Positions 37,169 to 46,842 of a stretch of 64,000 nucleotides of DNA are shown here, one piece after another. Position 1 is the first letter of the stretch. Each line of letters starts with the position of its first letter. This DNA is from Nostoc sp. RI_552 (GTDB taxonomy: Bacteria > Cyanobacteriota > Cyanobacteriia > Cyanobacteriales > Nostocaceae), in contig WGNO01000003.1 in NCBI GenBank assembly GCA_016124525.1, positions 1 through 64,000 of the forward strand, in the 5' to 3' direction. The notes below the pieces were generated by a model. It was not told the origin of the DNA and did no database searches. It saw only the letters and a program-made list of their open reading frames with translations. Made by a program: the position numbers and the translations under genes.

Positions 37169-39418
37169 CTAAATTTTCTGAGTTGCCATTTGTTCAGAGG
37201 AAACCCAAGCACAATGGAAACCAAAGGGTACACGTTGAGGAAGAATAACCCGGGCTACAGGTTCGGATGTGATGTTTTGGGCATTTAAAATTAGTAATTC
37301 TGACTGATTGGCAATAGTATCGTGAATGTAAGTGATTACCCAACCATCATCTTCAACAGTTGCTCCAGGACGAGGAACAAACACACATTCACCGCCAAAA
37401 CGACCACGCCCAAAGAAACAGCTTTCAGTAGTGCCTTTTTCTAAATCATATTTTTTGACCCCATCAAGCAAGGGTTTGGGACTGGCGTAAACTGCCCCTT
37501 GTCCAGCGTAGATGTAACGCATTTTGCGCCCAACGAACTGATCATTAATTCGGGGGAATTCTGTAACTTGATTGTCAAGCAATTGTTCCGTGATAGCTCC
37601 TGTTTTCAGATTAATGCGCCAGCGACACATTTTCGCAATTTCGTTCTCAGAACTGTTACCGCTGTCACTATCATCGGGAATTAAGAGATTAGTTGAAGGC
37701 ATCCGCAAACCTAACAGAACTATCTCCTCTCCTTCTTCGTAAGCATTGACAGTATGATAAACCATGCAAGTTGCCACTTCAAACCAGCGTAGAGTGCTGT
37801 TATTCCCATGACGTAGCATAATGCCAATACGACTTTTACGTGTGGCATCAAATGCTAGGGGAATTCCACCTTTGATCATTTGTCCCGGCTTGAAGGTGAG
37901 GGGCATATCCAAGAAAATTGAGTAATTTTCCGTAATAGCAAAATCATGCATCATTACAGGCGCAGGTAACTCAATGGGGACAATGCGAGTAATTTCCCCT
38001 TCTGCTGTGACTACCCCATAGGATAGGTAAGGTGGAGCAATGGGAGAAAAGCCGAAAAACATCATTTCTCCGGTGACAGCATCTATTTTGGGATGAGCTG
38101 TAAAAGCACAAGTGAGTTGATTGTTAAAGGTGTAGGCGCCAACGGTTTCTAGGTCTGGGACTCGAACATGATGGGGTACTCCCGCCTCACACAAGACTAA
38201 AAGTTTCCCACTATGCCAAATTACAGATGTGTTGGCAGGATTTTTAATCATGATGTCGTAAGGCGAGTCAAACCGAGGTAGGTTGAGTAAACCTGGCCAA
38301 ATTGCTTTGCCTTGTTGTTTTTCAATTTTTAGGGTTTCCGTCTCAACGTAGCGGTTAAGGTAGCTAGCTTGACCATTTTTGATGTTTACTCCATGTAACA
38401 TACCATCACCATCAAACCAGTGATATAGTCCAATCGGTGGGAAGAGAGGATTGGGGGAAATGCGTAAAAACATTCCCGATAATTCTTGGGGAATTTGGCC
38501 AATGACGGGCAAATCATCAGCGGTAATTTCTTCTTTAACCGGGGCAAAGTTCTCTTGTAAAAACAACCTATTTAAGGTTTTTTGAATCTCCTTGATTTCC
38601 GGAGGTTCAATTTTATCAATCAGCTGACTCATCACACGGTAAGGTGTATCTGAATAGGCACCTTTTTTTTGTACTGCATCGCTAGTTGGGATTTTCGGTG
38701 TAGCTAATTTCGCTAGAAATTGCGGATCGAGAAAAGCACTTAGTAGGCGTTGTCTAAGGGCTAGTTGGCGATTTTCTCTTTTGGGTATGCTGACTAAAAG
38801 TTCTGTTTCGATACCTTCTAATACTGAATCGAGGGCAATTAATGTTTCCAGTAATTGACATAGTTCATCATAATCTTCATCACTGGGATTAGTTCCTAAG
38901 TATGCTTGTAAGCAGCTGTAAGCTTCCTGACACTGGACTGGTTCACCTGCTAATAAAGGTTTGATTTCTGAATTTTCTGCTAGTCCTTTTTGATGGGCTA
39001 GTTGCTGCAAATATAGTAGTTCTCCTGGTTCGAGGACTCCATCTAACCAGGCAACACCAAAGAGCACTTTTAACAATTGTTTATCATCTTTGATTTGAGC
39101 AACAAAAGCTGATTTGGGAATCCCTATGTCAAAATTTTCGTGGCGCTTGGCTCGACGACGGATGTTTTTTTCGCCGTTATATAAGGTATTGACACCATCG
39201 CCTGTTTTGATGATGATATATAAATCGGGTTCGCCTTCAAGAATGCCTTTAAAGTCTTTTTCGGTGTAATTTATTTCAAATTTGCCTTCGCTATTTGTGA
39301 TTGTTTTCCCTAAATTATCATCCTTGAACATATCCTTATCAAAAGCTTGAACGATAAGATTAGGGATACCTAAACCGGTCTCAGAGTCGTAAACTTTCCC
39401 CGTAACTTTATATGACAT
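37169..39418 (-). CDS. Carotenoid oxygenase fused to beta-sandwich and TerB-like domains
   Basis: The 749-residue protein joins three parts. Residues ~1-100 (YKVTGKVYDSETGLGIPNL and NSEGKFEINY) look like a carboxypeptidase-regulatory/transthyretin-like beta-sandwich. Residues ~108-215 (KQLLKVLFGVAWLDGVLEP GELLYLQQL) look like a TerB-type helical bundle. Residues ~300-749 are a carotenoid cleavage oxygenase with the four iron-binding histidines H442 (TAHPK), H491 (MMHDF), H555 (VYHTV) and H735 (GFHCA). The ATG at 39418 is preferred; the upstream 33 codons are spacer-like. The enzyme part appears complete. Substrate and the role of the extra domains are unknown. Confidence 0.8.
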   Translation of the reverse strand: MSYKVTGKVYDSETGLGIPNLIVQAFDKDMFKDDNLGKTITNSEGKFEINYTEKDFKGILEGEPDLYIIIKTGDGVNTLYNGEKNIRRRAKRHENFDIGIPKSAFVAQIKDDKQLLKVLFGVAWLDGVLEPGELLYLQQLAHQKGLAENSEIKPLLAGEPVQCQEAYSCLQAYLGTNPSDEDYDELCQLLETLIALDSVLEGIETELLVSIPKRENRQLALRQRLLSAFLDPQFLAKLATPKIPTSDAVQKKGAYSDTPYRVMSQLIDKIEPPEIKEIQKTLNRLFLQENFAPVKEEITADDLPVIGQIPQELSGMFLRISPNPLFPPIGLYHWFDGDGMLHGVNIKNGQASYLNRYVETETLKIEKQQGKAIWPGLLNLPRFDSPYDIMIKNPANTSVIWHSGKLLVLCEAGVPHHVRVPDLETVGAYTFNNQLTCAFTAHPKIDAVTGEMMFFGFSPIAPPYLSYGVVTAEGEITRIVPIELPAPVMMHDFAITENYSIFLDMPLTFKPGQMIKGGIPLAFDATRKSRIGIMLRHGNNSTLRWFEVATCMVYHTVNAYEEGEEIVLLGLRMPSTNLLIPDDSDSGNSSENEIAKMCRWRINLKTGAITEQLLDNQVTEFPRINDQFVGRKMRYIYAGQGAVYASPKPLLDGVKKYDLEKGTTESCFFGRGRFGGECVFVPRPGATVEDDGWVITYIHDTIANQSELLILNAQNITSEPVARVILPQRVPFGFHCAWVSSEQMATQKI

Positions 39419-39823
39419 TAGAAATCTCTCCTTAAGAACGACAACCACTCTATGGGTAAATAAGGTTACAGTATATATATATACTATAATTTCTAATGTA
39501 GGAGAGGCAGAAACCATGGCATAGACTACCCACTGAAAATGGTCGCTTAGTGGAAAAGGTTATGTTAATATACTGCAACGTCTGCTATTCTTTATGCTTT
39601 AAGTTCTCTACAATCTCTGGTAGCCATTGATCCGAGACCTGGGAAAAGGGAAATATAGGGTGAAAAACCTTGTCCTATATACCTTTGAGCTTATTTAACT
39701 CTCCCGGTGTCACCAACAAGAAGACAAAAAAATAGAATTTATGTTGCATATGGAATTTGGAGAATCTATTTCTGGGAAATACCTCGAAGAGTAACAATAT
39801 TTAAATAATATGGAGAAAAAGTA
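39419..39823. promoter_or_regulatory. 405-bp divergent promoter region with a TA-repeat palindrome
   Basis: Gene-free spacer between the carotenoid oxygenase (leftward) and a small conserved gene (rightward). GTATATATATATAC (39471-39484) is a perfect palindrome of alternating TA, about 55 bp upstream of the oxygenase start, and may melt easily or bind a regulator. No other element was recognised. Confidence 0.4.
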
Positions 39824-40084
39824 ATGAACAAAGATGATTTTCTCTATCCTCGTGGACGCTACTATGGTCATGTAAAGCCTGAAAACTTGGTTTTTAATGC
39901 CAATTTGCAGGAATTTGCTCAACGTATCAGTTACATCTGTAATTTAGAAACAGGTGGTAAATTAACCCCAGATGAAGCTTACGAAGAAATCAAAGCTTTG
40001 TGGCAACAGTTGAAAAGAACAAAACAACAACTGCAAATTGGCGACAATCCCTTTGAAGATAATGATAAGGACAGTAAGAGTTGA
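39824..40084 (+). CDS. Conserved small cyanobacterial protein
   Basis: The 86-residue protein starts MNKDDFLYPRGRYYGHVKP and contains FNANLQEFAQRISYICNLE and a C-terminal helical, charged segment. I recognise it as a short family conserved across cyanobacteria (possibly DUF7219), function unknown. GGAG lies 9 bases upstream of the ATG. A strong terminator follows. Confidence 0.6.
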   Translation: MNKDDFLYPRGRYYGHVKPENLVFNANLQEFAQRISYICNLETGGKLTPDEAYEEIKALWQQLKRTKQQLQIGDNPFEDNDKDSKS

Positions 40085-40128
40085 GACAGAACAATTAGCA
40101 GGGTTATTTCATAACTATGACTACTCAT

Positions 40129-40161
40129 ACACCATTTCCACACTTTGGAGTGGTGTTTTTT
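40129..40161 (+). terminator. Rho-independent terminator
   Basis: ACACCA (40129-40134) pairs with TGGTGT (40151-40156), extended by an inner TCCA/TGGA stem, and the hairpin runs into six T residues. It ends the small gene at 39824 and lies just before the convergent sqdX gene. Confidence 0.85.
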
Positions 40162-40175
40162 GGTGGTTCAATATG

Positions 40176-41291
40176 TCATGAAAATAACAGCTTTTGATAA
40201 TAATTTTGGAGCTGAGAAGTGGCGGCTGACCATCCCCACTTTTCTGCTTCCCTACGGGCATTTTGACGGATAACTTCTCGTTCTTGTTTGTGTTCTAGCA
40301 AACTGACAGTAGCATTAATGGCATCTTGAATATCTGCTGTTGGTTCAAAAAGACAGCCATTTACACCGTCTGTGACAATATCAGGAATTCCCCCAGAACG
40401 GGCTGCTACCACTGGACATCCAGATGCCATTGCTTCTAGCAAAACTAAGCCTAGTGTTTCTGTACGAGAAGGAAAAATAAAGGCATCAGCACTAGCAAAG
40501 GCAGAACCTAATTCTTTCCCAGTCAGATAGCCAACAAAATGGGTGGGAGTGCCTGCAAAATGTTTCTCTAGTTCTTGACGGTGGGGTCCATCACCTACCA
40601 ATGCCAACCGGGCACCGGGAATGGCTTGTAATATAGGCTTAATACGCTCAATTTCCTTTTCGGCGGAAAGACGACCAACATACAACAGCAAGGGACTGTC
40701 TGGGTGATTTTGAGACAGCCGCGATCGCATCTCTAAACTAGCTAAATCAGGATGAAATAATTCTGTATCCACACCCCTTTGCCATAGATTTACCCGTTCA
40801 ATACCGTGTCCTGTTAATTCTTCCATCATCACTGTGGAGGTGCAAAGATTCAAAGCTGCTTGATTATGAGCGCTTTTTAGCAATTCCCACAGAAAGCCTT
40901 CGAGCATTCCTAAACCGTAATGCTGGAGATATTGAGGTAAGTGGGTATGGTAGGAAGCTACCAGGGGGGTATTGAGCATCTTGCTATAAAAAATCCCAGC
41001 TAATCCTAAAACAGCTGGATTGACGACATGAATAATATCTGGTTGAAATTTTTCTAGAGCCTGTCCAATAGCAGGACGGGGTAAGGCCATTTTTAACTCT
41101 GGATACAATGGCAGAGGAAAGCCACTAACGCCGTAAACTTTGGCTCCTTTATGTTCAGTAATCCCACCATCAGGAGCAAACACTAGTACTTGGTCACCAT
41201 TACGCTGAAGATGGTCAACAGTATGGCGCAGGCGCGTTACTATTCCGTCAATCTTGGGGAGAAAGGTTTCAGTGAATAGGGCAATTCTCAT
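40176..41291 (-). CDS. sqdX: Sulfoquinovosyltransferase
   Basis: SqdX transfers sulfoquinovose from UDP-sulfoquinovose to diacylglycerol to make the thylakoid sulfolipid SQDG. The 371-residue GT4-type glycosyltransferase shows MRIALFTETFLPKIDGIV, DIIHVVNPAVLGLAG, SYHTHLPQYLQHYG and the donor-site segments LYVGRLSAEKEIE and SRTETLGLVLLEAMASG (E-x7-E). It is full length and follows sqdB on the same strand, which supports the specific assignment. Confidence 0.92.
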   Translation of the reverse strand: MRIALFTETFLPKIDGIVTRLRHTVDHLQRNGDQVLVFAPDGGITEHKGAKVYGVSGFPLPLYPELKMALPRPAIGQALEKFQPDIIHVVNPAVLGLAGIFYSKMLNTPLVASYHTHLPQYLQHYGLGMLEGFLWELLKSAHNQAALNLCTSTVMMEELTGHGIERVNLWQRGVDTELFHPDLASLEMRSRLSQNHPDSPLLLYVGRLSAEKEIERIKPILQAIPGARLALVGDGPHRQELEKHFAGTPTHFVGYLTGKELGSAFASADAFIFPSRTETLGLVLLEAMASGCPVVAARSGGIPDIVTDGVNGCLFEPTADIQDAINATVSLLEHKQEREVIRQNARREAEKWGWSAATSQLQNYYQKLLFS

Positions 41292-41529
41292 AAAAAAATA
41301 TACAAGCAGATAATCCCAGATTTTTTGGCATTGCCTTCAATAGTCCGCAGACCACAGGTCTATGGTTAACTCAGGCCTGTGAGGTGAAAGTGGGCATCCT
41401 GCCCACAAAATACATAAAAATGGGGAGGATGCCCAGAAAATACATAGTTGATTAGTTGATGAACAGGAAAAATCAGCTGTTTATCATGTTTTGCTAAGAC
41501 ATGACAAACAGTTTTTAGTAGGCTTTAAC
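41292..41529. other. sqdB-sqdX spacer with short repeated segments
   Basis: 238 bp without a gene. GTGGGCATCCTGCCCAC (from 41389) is a near palindrome, and two partial copies of an ATGCCCA..AAAATACATA motif follow within 45 bp. The hairpin at 41477-41511 lies close to the sqdB stop. Confidence 0.5.
41477..41511 (-). terminator. Hairpin downstream of sqdB
   Basis: CTGTTTATCATGT (41477-41489) pairs with ACATGACAAACAG (41499-41511) with one mismatch across a 9-base loop. On the minus strand it is followed by a GATTTTTCC tract, 19 bp past the sqdB stop, so it could terminate or attenuate sqdB before sqdX. Confidence 0.6.
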
Positions 41530-42696
<1,167 letters not shown>

Positions 42697-42799
42697 TTAC
42701 TCGCTGATAGCTAAATCTACCAGGTTTGTGTACCTTATTAACCATGATTCTTGTAAAAATCCATCACTCTGGGCTTTGTCGTGACCTTCTCATCTGCTC

Positions 42800-43348
42800 C
42801 TACCGCCGAATTTGGTACTGATGGGCAATGTAGTAGAACAAATGATAATAATCTGAAAATTGTTGGTTCTGGCTTCGTGCTTGCCAGTGATATTCCACTT
42901 GATCTTGAGTGAGGCTCAATTTCATTGAAGTTATTTGCTGGTCACTTTCCACCAGTAGCACTCCGGGTACACCTTGGGCTGTGTGAAAGTTGGGGTTGAT
43001 TGTCGTTTTACTATTTTGTCTTATGGATTCAGGTAGCCGATTCCCAGCCCATGCCCGAATTTCCACAGAGTTATTTCTTGGTGATACCAATACAATCCCG
43101 TCATTATTTGCCGTTGATGGCAAAGGGTTCCAATTGCTGGGATATGGAAACTGAAAACCATAGCGGGAATTATTATAAGTGTTCCATGTCACGTGAGTAA
43201 TGGAGAAGGTGGTTGTACTACAACTCCACAGACTCAATAACAGCACAGTGTTACTGCACAATCTTTGAATTTTAGTATAAATATTTTTTCTTAACCTACA
43301 GGTTTTTACTGTAGTAATAGACATGATTATATTTATTGTTAAAGTCAT
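42800..43348 (-). CDS. Hypothetical secreted or lipoprotein-like protein
   Basis: This 182-residue protein is not recognised. A basic N-terminus leads into a hydrophobic stretch (NTVLLLSLWSC, C at ~43) that could be a lipoprotein signal. The rest contains YGFQFPYPSNWNP and GIVLVSPRNNSVEIRAW, a pattern seen in small PsbP/LpqN-like periplasmic folds, but the match is weak. An ATG eight codons in (MSITTVKT) is an alternative start. Its upstream spacer is shared with the 43604 gene. Confidence 0.5.
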   Translation of the reverse strand: MTLTINIIMSITTVKTCRLRKNIYTKIQRLCSNTVLLLSLWSCSTTTFSITHVTWNTYNNSRYGFQFPYPSNWNPLPSTANNDGIVLVSPRNNSVEIRAWAGNRLPESIRQNSKTTINPNFHTAQGVPGVLLVESDQQITSMKLSLTQDQVEYHWQARSQNQQFSDYYHLFYYIAHQYQIRR

Positions 43349-43538
43349 TTATTTTGCATAATTAAGATATATTTTGATTTTTATGAACAAATCGCTGTAT
43401 TTTTATTACTGCCTAATTATACGGTAAATCATGAGCAAAGGTTTCAGAAGTAACTCAGTTTTTTCACTATTGCCCTCGCAAATCATTGATTAAATGTAAA
43501 TAAATGTAACAAAAATACCGTCAAACCGTTTTAACGTC

Positions 43539-43571
43539 TTGACAACAGAGGAAGCAACGGATAACGTAATA
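43539..43571 (+). promoter_or_regulatory. Candidate sigma70-type promoter for the 43604-ycf46 unit
   Basis: TTGACA at 43539-43544 is a perfect -35 hexamer; TAATAT at about 43567 and GATAAC just before it are possible -10 boxes, but neither spacing is ideal. It lies about 35 bp upstream of the ATG at 43604. Confidence 0.3.
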
Positions 43572-43603
43572 TACATACCCGGGTAAGGCCGTTAAAGAGT
43601 GAT

Positions 43604-43948
43604 ATGCAAACTAAGCAAAAGGTTACTTTGTATCTGTCGCCAGAAATTCATAAGAAACTGAAGATTCGTTCAGTTATTGATTCCGAACCGATGTCAAACC
43701 TTGCGGAACGTGCCCTAGTGTTCTACTTAGCTAATTCAGAACTAGTTGAGGAAGTTGAAGCTTCTGCTTGTGGAAGAACGCACCGCATTTACTCCTGTCC
43801 AGATTGTGAGAGTTCATTAGTATTACGTGATGGAGAACTGATTGCCATGAGCAGTCAACCAGGAGTGCTTACCGAGCATCTATCCATTGACGAAATGGAA
43901 AAAGATGAAACTCATCCCAAGGGTGAGGAAGAATTGGTTCCTTGCTAG
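43604..43948 (+). CDS. Small ribbon-helix-helix-like protein upstream of ycf46
   Basis: The 114-residue protein starts QTKQKVTLYLSPEIHKKLKI, a strand-helix pattern like MetJ/Arc (ribbon-helix-helix) proteins, continuing EPMSNLAERALVFYL. The C-terminal part has C57, C65 and C68 in ACGRTHRIYSCPDCE and an acidic end. The position next to ycf46 matches the slr0373-slr0374 pairing known in Synechocystis, a stress-responsive operon. DNA binding is plausible but not established. Confidence 0.65.
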   Translation: MQTKQKVTLYLSPEIHKKLKIRSVIDSEPMSNLAERALVFYLANSELVEEVEASACGRTHRIYSCPDCESSLVLRDGELIAMSSQPGVLTEHLSIDEMEKDETHPKGEEELVPC

Positions 43949-44038
43949 GTAAGAATGGTGAATGAACAATTCACAATTCGGTTGCCGCAACCAAGAAACG
44001 ATGTCTTTACTGTATAAGGTCTCAAGCAGGTCGATTGT

Positions 44039-45550
44039 ATGAAAGAAGAGCTCAATATCTTAATTCAAGCTCAATATCCTCTGATCTACCTTGTGACCTC
44101 CGAGGAAGAACGGGCGGAACAGGCAATTTCCATAATCGCCCAATTATTAAAGCCCCAACGCCGCGTATACGTCTGGACAGTAACTCACGGCATCGTGGAA
44201 TATGGTCAACCCCGGAACGTCACCCAACACAATACTGTTTCTCCCGAAGCTGCTATTGAGTGGATCATTCGGCAAAGGGAACCCGGTATATTTATTCTTA
44301 AAGATTTACATCCGTTTATTGATGCACCTGCAACAACAAGGTCGCTGCGTGATGCTATCGCTAGTTTCAAGGGAATGCAGAAAAACATCATCTTGATGTC
44401 ACCCATGCAACAAGTTCCCATTGAACTTGAAAAAGAAGTTGTAGTCCTGGACTTCAAATTGCCAGATATGGCAGAGCTAAACAAAGTTTTAACTTACCAT
44501 TTAGAGCAAAATCGAGGTAGACGGCTAACAACCGAGGCGCGAGAAAAGCTTCTCAGAGCGGCTTTGGGTTTAACAAAAGACGAATCTGAGAAGGTGTACC
44601 GTAAGGCACAGGTAACTAGAGGGCGCCTCACGGAAGAAGAAGTGGATATAGTTCTATCTGAGAAAAAGCAACTTATTCGGCGCAATGGTATTTTAGAATA
44701 CATAGAAGAAGATGAAACCATTGATGCTGTAGGTGGGTTAGAAGAACTAAAAAGGTGGCTAAAACAGCGCTCTAACGCTTTTACGGAAAGAGCGCGAGAG
44801 TATGGTTTGCCCCAACCCAAGGGAATGCTAATTCTTGGTGTTCCTGGTTGCGGAAAGTCATTAATTGCCAAGACCACCTCCCGACTATGGGGTTTGCCAT
44901 TATTACGCCTAGATATGGGGCGAGTATATGACGGCTCAATGGTGGGACGAAGTGAAGCGAATCTACGTAATGCCCTAAAAACAGCAGAATCTATCTCTCC
45001 AGCGATTCTGTTCATAGATGAATTAGATAAATCCTTTGCGGGTAGCTCAGGTTCATCTGATTCTGATGGTGGTACTTCAAGTAGAATCTTTGGTTCTTTC
45101 CTCACATGGATGCAAGATAAAAAATCTCCGGTGTTTGTTATGGCAACTGCTAACCGAGTGGAACGCTTGCCTGGAGAATTTTTAAGGAAAGGACGTTTTG
45201 ACGAAATTTTCTTTGTGGATCTGCCCACAGCCGAAGAACGGCAGGATATTTTCAAAATCCACCTCACCAAGCGTCGTGAAGACATTTCCCGATTCGATCT
45301 TGAGCAATTAGCCAAGATGTCTGACGGCTTCTCTGGGGCAGAAATTGAACAAGCACTTGTGGCGGCAATGTATGAAGCCTTCGCCCAGGACCGCGAGTTT
45401 ACACAATTAGATATTATTGCTGCACTGAAAGCAACTCTGCCGTTGTCTCGGACTATGCAAGAACAGGTGACAGCCCTTAGGGATTGGGCTAGACAACGGG
45501 CAAGACCCGCAGCAGCCTCCGTTGCTGAATATCAGCGCATGGAGTTTTAA
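44039..45550 (+). CDS. ycf46: AAA+ ATPase Ycf46
   Basis: The 503-residue protein has an N-terminal domain (1-~215) without a known motif and one AAA+ module (~225-480): Walker A GVPGCGKSLIAKT, Walker B ILFIDELDKSF and the second region of homology ATANRVERLPGEFLRKGRFDE with its arginine finger. It matches Ycf46 (Slr0374 in Synechocystis), retained in some algal plastids and linked to CO2 uptake and photosynthetic regulation. The upstream RHH-like gene is probably cotranscribed. Three hairpins follow the stop codon. Confidence 0.9.
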   Translation: MKEELNILIQAQYPLIYLVTSEEERAEQAISIIAQLLKPQRRVYVWTVTHGIVEYGQPRNVTQHNTVSPEAAIEWIIRQREPGIFILKDLHPFIDAPATTRSLRDAIASFKGMQKNIILMSPMQQVPIELEKEVVVLDFKLPDMAELNKVLTYHLEQNRGRRLTTEAREKLLRAALGLTKDESEKVYRKAQVTRGRLTEEEVDIVLSEKKQLIRRNGILEYIEEDETIDAVGGLEELKRWLKQRSNAFTERAREYGLPQPKGMLILGVPGCGKSLIAKTTSRLWGLPLLRLDMGRVYDGSMVGRSEANLRNALKTAESISPAILFIDELDKSFAGSSGSSDSDGGTSSRIFGSFLTWMQDKKSPVFVMATANRVERLPGEFLRKGRFDEIFFVDLPTAEERQDIFKIHLTKRREDISRFDLEQLAKMSDGFSGAEIEQALVAAMYEAFAQDREFTQLDIIAALKATLPLSRTMQEQVTALRDWARQRARPAAASVAEYQRMEF

Positions 45551-45557
45551 AAGCTTT

Positions 45558-45637
45558 CCCCTGCTAACACCAGGGGCAAAGGCTAGCCCAAAAAGCTAGC
45601 AGTTACGAGAAAAAGCCGCATTCCGCTCACAGCGGCT
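45558..45637 (+). promoter_or_regulatory. Three consecutive stem-loops between ycf46 and ycf35
   Basis: Stem 1 CCCCTG/CAGGGG (45558-45576), stem 2 GCTAGC/GCTAGC (45582-45600) and stem 3 AGCCGC/GCGGCT (45614-45637) lie in tandem in the 140-bp spacer, before the ycf35 ribosome binding site. They could be an attenuator, processing region or partial terminator controlling ycf35 relative to ycf46. Confidence 0.6.
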
Positions 45638-45690
45638 TCCGCAAAAAACCGTTGTCTTTTTTCTCACTCTTCTCACTGGAGGAAAACCAA

Positions 45691-46041
45691 ATGTCTCATT
45701 TTAGCACACTGCGTACCAAAATCACTGATGCTGAAATCCTCAAGTCTTCTTTGCGCGACCTTGGTATTACCGTGAAGACTGAAGCTGATGTTCGTGGTTA
45801 TAATGGTCAGCGCGTTCGTTCCGACATCGTAGCTGTTTTGGAAGGTGAATATGATTTAGGTTGGTCTCGCAATAGCGATGGTTCCTTTGACCTAATTGCT
45901 GACCTGTGGGGCGTTGCTAAGAAGCATAACCAAACCGAGTTGATCAACTCCATCAACCAAAAGTACGCTGTTAACAAAACTTTGTCTGAAGTAAAACAGC
46001 GCGGCCTGCAAAACGCCAACGTCAAGTTGGTATTGCAATAA
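45691..46041 (+). CDS. ycf35: Ycf35 family protein (DUF1257)
   Basis: The 116-residue protein reads MSHFSTLRTKITDAEILKSS, RDLGITVKTEADVRGYNGQ and LIADLWGVAKKHNQTELINS, the Ycf35/DUF1257 pattern found in cyanobacteria and red-lineage plastids; function unknown. The ATG at 45691 is chosen over an upstream in-frame ATG because GGAGG lies at 45678-45682. A strong terminator follows 30 bp after the stop. Confidence 0.88.
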   Translation: MSHFSTLRTKITDAEILKSSLRDLGITVKTEADVRGYNGQRVRSDIVAVLEGEYDLGWSRNSDGSFDLIADLWGVAKKHNQTELINSINQKYAVNKTLSEVKQRGLQNANVKLVLQ

Positions 46042-46070
46042 ACATTTCCCAACGCGTTCCCAAAACTGAA

Positions 46071-46109
46071 CGGGTTAACCACATTATGAGCGGTTAGCCC
46101 GCTTTTTTA
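46071..46109 (+). terminator. Rho-independent terminator after ycf35
   Basis: CGGGTTAACC (46071-46080) pairs with GGTTAGCCCG (46092-46101) with one G-T pair, followed by six T residues. It isolates the ycf35 transcript from the DUF488 cassette that follows. Confidence 0.9.
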
Positions 46110-46161
46110 TTGTGGCAGTACGCTGGGAAATTTGTCCATTACTCAAACAGTATCAAAATTT

Positions 46162-46842
46162 ATGAAAATGTTCACGATTGGACACTCCAATCATTCAATT
46201 GCAAATTTTATTGCACTTTTGCAGCAACATGGAATTACTGCTGTAGCAGATGTTCGTTCTAGCCCTTATAGCCGCAGATGGCCACATTTCAATCAATCTA
46301 CTTTTAAAAAAGCACTCCAAACTGTAGGTATTGCATATGTTAACCTTGGCGACAATTTAGGCGCTCGTCCTGATGATCGAACCTGCTATGTAGATGGTAT
46401 GGCTCGTTATGATTTAATTAGTGCGACAAAAGGTTTTGCAACCGGGTTAAATCGTCTCATCCAAGGTGCTAAAAAATATCAAATTACTTTAATGTGTGCT
46501 GAACAAGACCCTATTGTTTGCCATAGAGCTATTTTAGTTTGTCCACATTTGCAAGAAACTGATTTAGAAATTAACCATATTCATAAAAATGGTGATTTGG
46601 AATCACATGAATGTTTAGAAAATAGACTTTTAAAGCAGCACAATTTATATAAATTTTTGCCGGATGATCAGAATCATGTCAAACAGCTTTCTCTTTTTGA
46701 TATCAGACCCACAGATACTGTAGAAAAACATCTTTCCCGTCAGGAATTGCTGCAAAAAGCATATCATTTACAAGGTGAAAAAATAGCCTATGTAGAACAG
46801 AAATATTCTGATACAGAAGATTCTCATGAGCAAGCAAGTTAA
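46162..46842 (+). CDS. DUF488 family protein 1
   Basis: The 226-residue protein opens MKMFTIGHSNHSIANFIALL and has the DUF488 signatures VADVRSSPYSRRWPHFNQ and LMCAEQDPIVCHRAI (paired Cys plus CHR). DUF488 proteins are widespread and uncharacterised. The ATG at 46162 is chosen; a TTG ten codons upstream also keeps the frame. The C-terminal ~60 residues are a charged helical extension. It overlaps the next DUF488 gene by 17 bp, so the two are translationally linked. The cassette is more AT-rich than its neighbours. Confidence 0.82.
   Translation: MKMFTIGHSNHSIANFIALLQQHGITAVADVRSSPYSRRWPHFNQSTFKKALQTVGIAYVNLGDNLGARPDDRTCYVDGMARYDLISATKGFATGLNRLIQGAKKYQITLMCAEQDPIVCHRAILVCPHLQETDLEINHIHKNGDLESHECLENRLLKQHNLYKFLPDDQNHVKQLSLFDIRPTDTVEKHLSRQELLQKAYHLQGEKIAYVEQKYSDTEDSHEQAS

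Noticed and set aside
44494-45315. Long antisense open frame (273 codons) across ycf46
   Set aside because: It is a shadow of the AAA+ gene: antisense, arginine/serine-rich, no domain; Ycf46 is clearly the real gene.
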